Below are positions 1-7,347 of a stretch of DNA of 23,384 bases, piece after piece. The DNA comes from an uncultured Prevotella sp. (GTDB lineage: Bacteria > Bacteroidota > Bacteroidia > Bacteroidales > Bacteroidaceae): assembly GCA_934219025.1 (NCBI GenBank), contig CAKQDG010000028.1, forward strand, positions 1 to 23,384, written 5' to 3'. Position 1 is the stretch's first letter. Each line of letters begins with the position of its first letter. Under the pieces are notes generated by a model. That model was not told the DNA's origin. It saw nothing but the letters and a program-made list of their open reading frames with translations, and made no database searches. The position numbers and the translations under genes are program-made.

Positions 1-121
1 CATATTTGTCATTACTAAAATCTGTATCATTACTAATTTTACCAGTAAACATTTAAGCTTTTAGCAGAAAGAGTAACTGCTCCGCCCATGACAAGGGGAG
101 GCGGGGGAGGGGAAGAAGAAC
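1..121. repeat. 121-bp dispersed repeat, copy 1
   Basis: Base-for-base identical to 15912-16032, and the match may continue left of the window. The left part is AT-rich. The right part carries a GC-rich core: agtaactgctccgccc at 72-87, then a G-rich tract (about 95-112) with four G runs. This copy stands alone, whereas the other sits in the centre of the second palindromic element. A diverged third copy of only the core lies at 16601-16645. No reading frame is shared with a gene, so this is an intergenic repeat of unknown function. Confidence 0.9.
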
Positions 122-588
122 AAAAATTTTTTTCTAAAATTCAAATCAGAATAAAATATTTTTTAAACTTTAAATGTTAAAAATGTGGTCGGTTTTCTGC
201 GCGAGAATGGAATATTCTGCGCGAAAAACAATTTTGCCGGAAATGAAGCGAGTTTCGCCCGCTTTCTGTAAAATGCTGACCTATAAGTATATAGCTTTGT
301 TTCGCCAGAAAAACATGCTCTTTCTTTTTGGTGAAGCAATGCTTCGTTTGGAATGAAGCATTGCTTTGCTCCCAACGAAGCGCATTTCAGCTAACTGCTT
401 TTTGTGGATTTTTGGGCGGGAAAATGTAATTATTTCGGTATTTTGACAACTTTATGGCTACTCCTCGTGGAATTTCATCTTTTTATCAACATCAAATCCG
501 TGCGGTTATGTGCGATTGGATGTGAGGAAGAGGAAAAATGAAATGTTAAATCCGTTGGGTGGAAGCTTTAAAGAATGTAAAAAAATAA
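122..588. other. Noncoding, repeat-rich intergenic stretch
   Basis: I see no credible gene here. It contains a direct repeat ttctgcgcga (about 196-229), and two palindromic octads of the aagcattgctt type at 332-344 and 355-367, the second followed by a run matching the 16332-16508 repeat in opposite orientation (gggagcaaagca.tgcttc). A 70-codon frame on the minus strand (163-375) consists of these repeats and is not called. 430-588 is AT-rich with no recognisable site. Confidence 0.6.
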
Positions 589-654
589 CCGGGATATGGA
601 GTGATAATATATATTATAGGAAGTTGATATTTTTAGACGAAAACAATAAAAACT

Positions 655-784
655 CCCTCTCCAAGTAAAACCCTCGTTCCTCGGGTTAGCCGGCGGTTTG
701 CCGTATTTCCTTCCGAGAACAAGTTCTCTGCTGGAAATCCAGCAAACCGCCGTCAATGCCTTCGGCATTTTTACTTGGAGAGGG
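655..784. other. Cloverleaf-like fold in left unit of element 1
   Basis: The outer stem is 16 bp and perfect (655-670 with 769-784). It encloses three arms: a small arm aaccc/gggtt with 9-nt loop (669-687), a long arm with an 11-bp perfect stem (691-701 with 742-752) tipped by gagaa-CAAG-ttctc (715-728), and a small arm atgcc-TTC-ggcat (756-768). The same fold occurs at 15689-15820 with different stem sequences. It is not a tRNA: there is no anticodon arm, T-arm consensus or acceptor size match. Confidence 0.75.
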
Positions 785-944
785 CGATAAACATAAAAAA
801 CAAAGTAAATCATTTACAACACAGTAAAATAGAGTATCAACAAATATTTCTGTTTTGTAACATACAGGGGAATTGTATATTTCAAGACACTGCTTTATTT
901 GTTTGTTACAAGATTTTGATTTCCTTTGTTTTTTATGTTTATCG

Positions 945-1075
945 TCCGATGTAGTTTTGCAAGAGGCACGAAGTGACTCTTTGTGCTATGACGGATGTGG
1001 ACGACAGAGAGCTTGCTCTCTATAGGACACAGCTGTCATAGCACATAAGCCGAAGGCTTGCAAAACGACATCGGA
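945..1075. other. Cloverleaf-like fold in right unit of element 1
   Basis: The outer stem is 18 bp with one mismatch (945-962 with 1058-1075). The arms are cacgaagtg flanked by agag/ctct (962-980), a long arm with an 11-bp perfect stem (982-992 with 1035-1045) tipped by gagag-CTTG-ctctc (CAAG on the other strand, about 1006-1021), and aagcc-gaa-ggctt (1047-1059). The arrangement mirrors the left unit on the opposite strand. Confidence 0.75.
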
Positions 1076-1202
1076 TGTTTTATAGGTTTTCGTTAAAAAA
1101 TATCACAAAGATGTTTTCTTCCTATAATATATATTATCACTCCATATCCCGGATGAACCATATTTTTTGGTAATCCCAAAGCCTATAGTTCAAGCATAAT
1201 TC

Positions 1203-1988
1203 TCACTGACGGTTTATCATCTTCAGCACCGTAGCGGTGAGATAAGGCTTTATCTTTTCAAACGGTATGACAAACGACGGCATTCCGGCAGCATACGGTG
1301 CTATTTCATACTGCTGATAAACGAACATCATGCCCTTGTCAGTAAGACACGGCACTGTAACAGGCAGTGGCATATAGTCCACGTTGTCCACGCCCATCAG
1401 CACGTCCTTCAAGTCGCCGTTCATTCCCTGTTTGCCGAAATACTCCTTCACTCCATCTCTGAGCAAAGCATGGAAGGCGTCGCTTTCCGTGTTTCTGAGC
1501 ATCTCGTAGCCCAAGCGCCTGCCGTCAGTTTTGCGGAAAGTGGTGCCGGATAGGGTAGTGGAGCCGTGGGCGCCGCCCAGATACTCGTAGTCTTCCGTGG
1601 TATAAGTAATGTAGCTCTCTGTTTCATACGCCTTTCTTACAGACGACATGCTGCAGAAAGCTGTAGGTATCCCACATTCCTCGTGTTCCTTCAAAAGAGA
1701 GTCGTGCTTTGCCTTGCCGTAGAACGCCACTATGGAGTCGCCGCTTTCAAGGCTGCCCATATATGTGCCGCCAAGCTGTTCGCTGATATATTCGGATATT
1801 GCCGTTTTCAGATTTGACGATGCGAGGGTAGGGTAGTCGGCTATTATTGACACCTCAAAAGCCTTGTCATTCTTTTCATACTTCACCGAGTCTATAGTAA
1901 TAGAGGGGTCGGCTACAGCTTTGTTGCCACAGCATGACGCCATGGCAACGACTGTCAATAACCCTGCAAAGGTTGATTTTAACTTCAT
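1203..1988 (-). CDS. RsiV-like DUF3298 lipoprotein
   Basis: A 261-residue exported protein of unknown precise role. Residues 1-20 form a lipoprotein-type signal: a positive start, a hydrophobic stretch, then MASCC, with Cys19 or Cys20 as the lipid-modified residue. The mature part carries the GGAHG motif (138-142) typical of the DUF4163/PdaC-like N-terminal module. The C-terminal pattern LTDKGMMFVYQQYEIAPYAAG is typical of DUF3298, the domain of RsiV, a lysozyme-sensing anti-sigma factor. Here there is no anti-sigma segment or transmembrane anchor, so an envelope-attached binding protein is more likely than a sigma regulator. The start is supported by a good ribosome site 8 nt upstream. It lies 38 nt downstream of the Na/Pi transporter gene on the same strand and is probably co-transcribed. 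Family call is firm, function is not known. Confidence 0.85.
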   Translation of the reverse strand: MKLKSTFAGLLTVVAMASCCGNKAVADPSITIDSVKYEKNDKAFEVSIIADYPTLASSNLKTAISEYISEQLGGTYMGSLESGDSIVAFYGKAKHDSLLKEHEECGIPTAFCSMSSVRKAYETESYITYTTEDYEYLGGAHGSTTLSGTTFRKTDGRRLGYEMLRNTESDAFHALLRDGVKEYFGKQGMNGDLKDVLMGVDNVDYMPLPVTVPCLTDKGMMFVYQQYEIAPYAAGMPSFVIPFEKIKPYLTATVLKMINRQ

Positions 1989-1996
1989 ACTAATAG

Positions 1997-2004
1997 CTCC
2001 TTTC
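1997..2004 (-). promoter_or_regulatory. Shine-Dalgarno site of the lipoprotein gene
   Basis: On the minus strand the sequence gaaaggag stands 8 nt before the ATG at 1988. This is a clear purine-rich ribosome site, unusual beside the other genes of this window, and it fixes the start codon. Confidence 0.65.
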
Positions 2005-2026
2005 TTTTAAGTGATTTCATACCTTT

Positions 2027-3721
2027 TTATGCCTCGCGCTGCTTTGTTCCCATGCGAGCTTCCACAACGTTTATCACGTAGTCGCCGAGCTTTTCGCATT
2101 CGCTCACGATATCCATATACATCGTGCCGATGGCATAGGTGTATTCGTGGTTGTTCACGTCGTTGATGTTCTGGCTCTTGAGCTGAGTGCGGTAGTTGTT
2201 AATCTCGTTCTCGATGTTGAAAGAGCGGTTCACGTCCAGGTTGTCCCTTCTGCCCGAGAGCATCACGTTCATCTGCGTCAAGCTGTCGTCGGTAAGCTCG
2301 AACATCTGATGCAGGTGCTCATACTGCTTCTCCGTGAAGTCCTCCTTGCCGCGCTCCTTGCGGTTCAGTGTGCGGGCAATGTTGTAGCAGCTGTCGCCGA
2401 TACTCTCAATCTCGGATATCTCGCGCAGCATGGCACGAATCTTGGCCTTCGTCTCGTCGCTCAGATGGGAGTCGCTCACCTTGTCGAGATATTTCGCTAT
2501 TTCAATCTCCATATTGTCGGAGATTCCCTCGTATTTCTCTATGCGGGTGAAGAGCTTGTTGAAGTCGTTGTCGTTTTTCGTGCCGAGCAGTTCTCTCACC
2601 ATGGTGAACATGCGCTGTATGCGGTCGGCAAACGACTGTATCTCCTTTCTTGCCTCCAGGACAGAAAGCTCCGGAGTGGCCATCAGCGTGCTGCCGCCGA
2701 TATAGCGCAGACGGAAGTCGTCTTCGTCCTTGCTGGCGTTAGGCTTGATGATGGTGCATACGAATTTCTGCATCTGCGGGATGAACCATATGAGCACCGC
2801 CGTGTTGCACACGTTGAACGTGGTGTGGAAGGCGGCAAGCACTACCGAGAGGCGAGCCACGTTGATATGGTCGGCATTGGGATCAACTCCGGCAAAGCCG
2901 CACACCATGTTGATAAACGGATAGAAGCAACACAACACCCATATCACGCCGAACACATTGAACGACAGATGGGCAAGGGCGGCACGCCGCGCCTGGGTGT
3001 TGGCTCCCATGGCTGCAATGTTCGAGGTGATGGTTGTTCCGATATTCTCGCCCAGCACCAGCGCAATACCCATATATATAGGCAGTACGCCGCTTGAACA
3101 GAGCACCATCGTTATTGCCATCAGCGCTGCCGACGACTGCATGCAGAAGGTGAGGATTGTTCCTATGCCGAGGAACGAGAAAACTGTTAGGTAACTGTCT
3201 TTGTCGAAAGAAGAGAAAAAGCTTATAACCGACTGGTTATGGCTCAGGTCCATTTCCTTGCCCGTGGCGCCAAGAGTGGAAATGGCAAAAAACATAAATG
3301 CTACGCCAAACAAAAAATCGCCTATGTAGCGATGCTTCTTCCTGTATATCAGCAGAAGAGCAAAAAAGAACACTGGATAAACGATGTTCGCCATATTGAA
3401 CGAAAATCCCAGCGTCATAATCCATGCTGTGAACGTCGTTCCGATGTTGGCTCCCATTATCACCGATATTGCCTGGGCAAGGGTGAGCAGACCGGCATTT
3501 ACGAACGACACCGTCATGACGGTGGTCGCCGTGGACGACTGCACTGAGGCGGTTACGAACATACCGGTGAGCAATCCGGTGAAGCGGTTCTTGGTCATTG
3601 TACCGAGGATGTGGCGCAGTTGCGAACCCGCCATTTTCTGTAGAGCCTCACTCATCGCTTTCATTCCGTAGATGAGCAAGGCAAGTGATCCAATGATCTT
3701 AAAAAAAATCCAAATCGACAT
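2027..3721 (-). CDS. Na/Pi cotransporter family protein with PhoU-like tail
   Basis: A 564-residue inner-membrane protein of the sodium:phosphate symporter (PNaS, NptA/YjbB-like) family, expected to move inorganic phosphate with Na+. The N-terminal half (about 1-340) is a series of hydrophobic segments holding the two inverted signature repeats: QSSTATTV near residue 62 with GANIGTT, and QSSAALMA near residue 194 with GENIGTT. From about residue 350 the chain is hydrophilic, helical and charged, as in a cytoplasmic PhoU-like domain, which usually tunes phosphate transport. The length is normal for the two-domain family form. It is the first gene of a probable two-gene unit with the DUF3298 lipoprotein and is divergent from the nucleoside kinase gene (88 nt apart). 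No Pho-box-like site is visible. Confidence 0.92.
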   Translation of the reverse strand: MSIWIFFKIIGSLALLIYGMKAMSEALQKMAGSQLRHILGTMTKNRFTGLLTGMFVTASVQSSTATTVMTVSFVNAGLLTLAQAISVIMGANIGTTFTAWIMTLGFSFNMANIVYPVFFFALLLIYRKKHRYIGDFLFGVAFMFFAISTLGATGKEMDLSHNQSVISFFSSFDKDSYLTVFSFLGIGTILTFCMQSSAALMAITMVLCSSGVLPIYMGIALVLGENIGTTITSNIAAMGANTQARRAALAHLSFNVFGVIWVLCCFYPFINMVCGFAGVDPNADHINVARLSVVLAAFHTTFNVCNTAVLIWFIPQMQKFVCTIIKPNASKDEDDFRLRYIGGSTLMATPELSVLEARKEIQSFADRIQRMFTMVRELLGTKNDNDFNKLFTRIEKYEGISDNMEIEIAKYLDKVSDSHLSDETKAKIRAMLREISEIESIGDSCYNIARTLNRKERGKEDFTEKQYEHLHQMFELTDDSLTQMNVMLSGRRDNLDVNRSFNIENEINNYRTQLKSQNINDVNNHEYTYAIGTMYMDIVSECEKLGDYVINVVEARMGTKQREA

Positions 3722-3747
3722 ATTTTAAATTTATTTATGATGCGCTA

Positions 3748-3780
3748 TTGCATAGATGTCGTGAAAAGGGAGTAACTTTA
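3748..3780 (+). promoter_or_regulatory. Putative Bacteroidetes promoter of the nucleoside kinase
   Basis: A -33-like TTG at 3748-3750 is followed, after 22 nt, by TAACTTTA at 3773-3780, one base from the -7 consensus TAnnTTTG. It lies 29 nt before the ATG. The match is partial and the spacing slightly long. Confidence 0.4.
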
Positions 3781-3809
3781 CACCGTAAACCCTTTAAAAT
3801 TGTATACTC

Positions 3810-5471
3810 ATGAAACAAGTAATACAAATTCGTTGCAAAAATAATAAAAAAGTCATAAACATTGCTATCGGGAGCACACTTTCTGATATTTTTTCTGCCT
3901 CAGGACTGGAGATGGAATACGGACCGGTGAGTGCGAAAGTGAACAACAAGGTGGAGGGACTCAACTACAGAGCCTACCACAACAAAGACGTGGAATTCCT
4001 TGACCTCACATCCCCGTCAGGACAGCGCACATACACACGCTCACTGTTTTTCGTGCTCTGCAAAGCCGTGCACGACCTTTATCCCAAGGGCAGCGTGACA
4101 ATAGACATTCCCGTGTCTAACGGATACTATTGCGACATGAACATCGGCGAAGAGATAACCGAAAATACCATAGACCGCATTCGGCAAAGGATGAAAGAAA
4201 TAGTAGACGCCAAGATGCCTATACGGCGGCATGAATGTACCACAGAAGAAGCCATCGACATATTCAGCAAGGCGGGAGACACATCAAAAGTGAAACTGCT
4301 GAAAAGCACCGGTTCGCTATACACCACCTATTATGATATAGACGGATACCAGGACTATTACTACGGATCCCTGCTCACAAATACCGCACAGATAACTCTC
4401 TTCGGACTGGAAAAATACTACGACGGACTGCTGCTCCGCATACCGTCGCTTAATAACCCGGCTGAACTCGGCAAACTGATAAGACAGGACAAGATGTTTG
4501 ATATCTTCAAAGAGCACCACCACTGGCAGGATATCATTGGGCTACGCACCATCGGCGACCTGAACGAAGCCGTACAGAAAGGACGCGCCGCCGACCTTAT
4601 CAACCTGTCTGAAGCCCTGCAGGAAAAGAAAATATCACACATCGCCGACATGATTGCCGAAAGAAAAGGTGTGAAGATGGTGCTCATAGCCGGACCATCG
4701 TCGAGCGGAAAAACCACATCCTGCAAGCGACTCTCCATTCAGCTCCTTGCAAACGGCATTAAGCCGGTGCCCGTGTCGCTCGACGACTATTTTGTGGATC
4801 GGGAACACACACCTAAAGACGAACACGGCGACTACGACTACGAAAGCCTTTATGCACTGAACATTCCGCTGCTCAACCAGCAGATGAACGACCTCTTTGC
4901 CGGAAAGGAAGTGGAACTGCCTAAATACAATTTCCAGACGGGAAAGAGCGAACGGAGCGGAAAAAAACTCAAGATGGGCGAACACGACATCCTCGTGGTG
5001 GAAGGCATACATGCCCTCAACCCGGAACTCACGGCACAGATTCCCGACAGTCAGATATTCCGCGTCTACGCCTCGGCATTCACCACAATTCTGCTCGACA
5101 GCCACAACTACGTGCCCACTACCGACAACCGCCTCTTGCGCCGCATCATACGCGACTACAAATACCGTGGCGTGAGCGCACAGGAAACTATACACCGCTG
5201 GCCTTCGGTAAGGGCGGGAGAAAACAAATGGATTTTCCCATATCAGGAAAATGCCGACGCGATGTTCAACACCGCAATGCTCTTCGAACTCGCCGTGATA
5301 AAGTCGCAGGCTGAGCCTCTGCTCGAAACTGTGCCGGAGAATTGCGAGGAATACAGCGAAGCCTACCGTTTGCGCAAGTTCCTGAAATACATCAAGCCGA
5401 TTCCAAACCGGCAGGTTCCGCCAACATCCTTGTTGAGGGAATTCCTTGGCGGAAGCTCGTTTAAGTATTAA
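3810..5471 (+). CDS. Nucleoside (uridine-type) kinase with TGS domain
   Basis: A 553-residue cytoplasmic kinase expected to phosphorylate a nucleoside (uridine/cytidine type) with ATP or GTP, in pyrimidine salvage. The Walker A motif GPSSSGKTT sits at residues 295-303, followed by VSLDDYFVDREHTPKDEHGDYDYE, the usual substrate-side signature of uridine kinases, and by VVEGIHALNPEL (Walker B region). The first ~60 residues resemble a TGS domain (KVINIAIGSTLSDIF), and about 63-270 resembles the second additional domain of threonyl-tRNA synthetases; this threonyl-synthetase-like front end is normal for this long form of the family in Bacteroidetes. The ends are complete, and a strong terminator follows 90 nt downstream, so it is probably monocistronic. 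The exact substrate is not provable from sequence. Confidence 0.9.
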   Translation: MKQVIQIRCKNNKKVINIAIGSTLSDIFSASGLEMEYGPVSAKVNNKVEGLNYRAYHNKDVEFLDLTSPSGQRTYTRSLFFVLCKAVHDLYPKGSVTIDIPVSNGYYCDMNIGEEITENTIDRIRQRMKEIVDAKMPIRRHECTTEEAIDIFSKAGDTSKVKLLKSTGSLYTTYYDIDGYQDYYYGSLLTNTAQITLFGLEKYYDGLLLRIPSLNNPAELGKLIRQDKMFDIFKEHHHWQDIIGLRTIGDLNEAVQKGRAADLINLSEALQEKKISHIADMIAERKGVKMVLIAGPSSSGKTTSCKRLSIQLLANGIKPVPVSLDDYFVDREHTPKDEHGDYDYESLYALNIPLLNQQMNDLFAGKEVELPKYNFQTGKSERSGKKLKMGEHDILVVEGIHALNPELTAQIPDSQIFRVYASAFTTILLDSHNYVPTTDNRLLRRIIRDYKYRGVSAQETIHRWPSVRAGENKWIFPYQENADAMFNTAMLFELAVIKSQAEPLLETVPENCEEYSEAYRLRKFLKYIKPIPNRQVPPTSLLREFLGGSSFKY

Positions 5472-5558
5472 ACAATGAAGCTGGAAAAACTTTAACTTAT
5501 ATAATGCTGTGAATATTTAAACTGAATGTATAAACAGAATAAATATTCAGAAACAAAT

Positions 5559-5600
5559 TGAGGGATAAGCGAGTTTATGCCACTTATCCCTCATTTTTTT
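5559..5600 (+). terminator. Rho-independent terminator after nucleoside kinase
   Basis: The stem gagggataag (5560-5569) pairs perfectly with cttatccctc (5583-5592), extended by a t-a pair, and is followed by seven Ts at 5594-5600. It is positioned to end transcription of the plus-strand kinase gene. Confidence 0.8.
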
Positions 5601-5606
5601 AGGTCT

Positions 5607-5692
5607 TACCCTCACCAACCCTCACACTTACCCTCACCACTGAAAGTAGCGTGACCACTATGCTTCTGGCTTAATGGTGAGGGTGTGAGGGT
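5607..5692. repeat. Inverted repeat of ccctcac motifs between convergent genes
   Basis: The left side has three ccctcac motifs (5609-5639). The right side has two in reverse (tggtgagggtgtgagggt, 5675-5692). accctcaca (5618-5626) and ccctcacca (5631-5639) pair with the right side, leaving a 4-nt bulge and a 35-nt loop. It lies between the convergent kinase and isomerase genes. It may end transcription from the isomerase side, but there is no T-run in that direction. Confidence 0.55.
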
Positions 5693-5750
5693 AAATTTAA
5701 TAAAAAAATTATTTATTTAAATTTACTGGTATTCTGTATATATTTACATT

Positions 5751-7178
5751 CTATTCATGAACATACAGGTTCCAGCCCAGGTAGCTGTCGAGAGCTTCTT
5801 CGATAACCCCCGCTACATCGGCGCGAACCAGCGCTACATGATGCTCAAAGCCGTTTTTGCAGATGTATTTCATCAGTTTCTGAAGCTCAGGCACCTCTGT
5901 AACAACAATACATCCGTCCATTCCATAAGGGTCGTCGGTCATCTTGCCCTCACCCACGTATGCCTTTATGCAGCCCTTCGTGTCGTCGGTAGATATGCGG
6001 AAGTAGGTAAAGTCGCCCGCGCTTACCTTGGCATAAACAGCCCCGAAGGTGTTGATCTTGCCAAGAGTTCTGCCAAGCACACCGAGCGGACCGAGACGCA
6101 GATTGTCGTTGCCGATGAATGATTTAGGGAAGTTTCCGCAGTGGGTGCACACACACTTGTTGCGGTCTTCGGCAAAGTTGTTGTTCCAGTCGGCAATGGC
6201 CGAAGGTTCGCCCGAAGCCAGTGTGAGGGCGAGCATAGACACAGCACCGGCGATATCCGTCTCGCAGGCTGCAGGGATGCCGGCCTCGCTGAGCATACTC
6301 ATCGTAACGCAAGCTGCACAACCAAAGTTCTGTTCCAGTGAATCCCAACACTGTATAGCCACGGCATCCACCTGATTTGCCTCCACCCAACGGTTTACGG
6401 CAACGCCAAACTTGCACTGCAGGCGCAGTTTTTCCTTGTAAGCCTCTGGCACCTCGGCATATCCGGCAACCTTCTCCATCTGCTTCAGCAGGTCGGAGTC
6501 GCTGTCTTCGATAGACTGTGCGGCATAGAGAATCTCGCTCAAGTCGGCAGGCACCACAGTTATGCCTGAAGCCTGAAGCAGCTTCTCGCTTGCACGGCAG
6601 GTGTTGAAACCGAGCGGACGTGTGCCTATCTGACCTATGCGGGCATGGCGCAACCCGTTTACCACGCGGCAAACGGCAGCAAAGCGGTTGATGTCTTGCG
6701 CCAGGAGCGGAGAATAAACAGAGTATGTATGCAGAGTGGTGTCGGTAAACGGAATGCCATACTGATAAAGGTTGTTGCAAACGGAAATCTTTCCGCAGAA
6801 AGCATCACGGCGACTGTCAAGGTCCACCTTGTCGTTCTCGTCGTCGCAAGCTTGAACCAATACCGGAACATGCAGGTCTGCCACGCTGATGGCATTGATG
6901 ATACCTATCTCAAAACCAAAGTTTGGCAGCGAAACGATGATGCCGTCGATACGGTCGCGGTTCTGGCGAAACAGCTCCGCACATTTCAGTCCGTCCTCAC
7001 GTGTTTCTATACTGCTGCTGCCTGTTGGAGTGGCATCCTCAGGAAGAATCACGTAGTCGTAGCCATTATCCTCAAGGGTCTTGAGTAATTGCTTGCGCAC
7101 GTCTCTGGCAAGTTCTGAATTGAAGTATGCACGTGTGCCGATGATGACACCGAAACATTGTTTCTTGGTTTTATTCAT
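5751..7178 (-). CDS. L-fucose/L-arabinose isomerase family protein
   Basis: A 475-residue cytoplasmic protein of the FucI/AraA-like isomerase superfamily, expected to interconvert an aldose and a ketose with a divalent metal. The N-terminal part (1-170) looks like the Rossmann-like substrate-specificity domains (GVIIGTRAYF, GIIVSLPNFGFE). The C-terminal half holds the likely metal and catalytic residues: Glu282 in DSLEQNFG, Glu306/Asp308 in CETDIAGA, and His346 in THCGNFP. It is shorter than E. coli FucI (about 590) and close in length to AraA (about 500), so the sugar cannot be assigned. It is the last gene of the minus-strand sugar cluster, 169 nt below the FGGY kinase gene with a 9-bp repeat array between, so it may have its own expression level. 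L-fucose itself is unlikely, as no fuculose-phosphate aldolase is present. Confidence 0.8.
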   Translation of the reverse strand: MNKTKKQCFGVIIGTRAYFNSELARDVRKQLLKTLEDNGYDYVILPEDATPTGSSSIETREDGLKCAELFRQNRDRIDGIIVSLPNFGFEIGIINAISVADLHVPVLVQACDDENDKVDLDSRRDAFCGKISVCNNLYQYGIPFTDTTLHTYSVYSPLLAQDINRFAAVCRVVNGLRHARIGQIGTRPLGFNTCRASEKLLQASGITVVPADLSEILYAAQSIEDSDSDLLKQMEKVAGYAEVPEAYKEKLRLQCKFGVAVNRWVEANQVDAVAIQCWDSLEQNFGCAACVTMSMLSEAGIPAACETDIAGAVSMLALTLASGEPSAIADWNNNFAEDRNKCVCTHCGNFPKSFIGNDNLRLGPLGVLGRTLGKINTFGAVYAKVSAGDFTYFRISTDDTKGCIKAYVGEGKMTDDPYGMDGCIVVTEVPELQKLMKYICKNGFEHHVALVRADVAGVIEEALDSYLGWNLYVHE

Positions 7179-7224
7179 ATTGTTTTTGTTGTTTTTGATT
7201 GTTGTTTTTTTCTTTTTTGGGGGG

Positions 7225-7341
7225 ACGGCTCGGACGGCTCGGACGGCTCGGACTTCTCGGACGGCTCGGACTTCTCGGAGTAGTCTGACTATTCTAACAA
7301 CTCGGATGGTTCTGAGCAGTCTGAGTAGTCTGAGCAGTCCT
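7225..7341. repeat. Array of 13 nine-bp units between kinase and isomerase genes
   Basis: The units follow each other with exact 9-bp period: acggctcgg three times, acttctcgg alternating with acggctcgg, then degenerate units such as agtagtctg, acaactcgg, atggttctg and agcagtctg. The GC-rich side is homogeneous and the side next to the kinase stop (7348) is diverged, which suggests recent expansion at one end. The operon's mRNA would carry ccgagccgt-type repeats ahead of the isomerase start. A poly-G tract (7219-7224) and T-rich runs border it. Confidence 0.85.
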
Positions 7342-7347
7342 ATAATA

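Larger units (their letters stand above)
589..1152. mobile_element. Palindromic paired-cloverleaf element, copy 1 (564 bp)
   Basis: The ends are perfect 35-bp terminal inverted repeats (589-623 and 1118-1152), beginning ccgggatatggagtgataat. Inside are a left unit with a large folded region (655-784), a 28-nt linker (785-812), a 104-nt centre (813-916), the same linker inverted with one mismatch (917-944), and a right unit with another folded region (945-1075). The right unit, reverse-complemented, matches the left unit in its linkers but not in its stems. The architecture recurs at 15625-16282. No transposase and no clear target-site duplication is visible. It resembles a MITE, or an oversized BIME-like inverted pair, in layout; assignment to a known family is not possible from sequence alone. 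Confidence 0.8.

Noticed and set aside
163..375. 70-codon minus-strand and 60-codon plus-strand frames
   Set aside because: Both consist of the short palindromic repeats of this stretch and have no independent support.
655..784. tRNA or tmRNA because of the cloverleaf shape
   Set aside because: There is no anticodon loop, T-arm consensus or CCA end, the arms are too long, and the four units share no tRNA-like sequence.
568..813. Minus-strand 81-codon frame (MIYFVFYVYRP...) and the similar one at 15667-15855
   Set aside because: They lie wholly in the folded repeat units. The equivalent frame in the right unit of element 1 is stopped by a TAG just after the FVFYVYRP part, and changes between copies keep base pairing rather than protein, so they are not taken as genes.
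2147..3097. 316-codon plus-strand frame
   Set aside because: Exactly antisense to the Na/Pi cotransporter, whose motifs are clear; long antisense frames arise from its codon bias.
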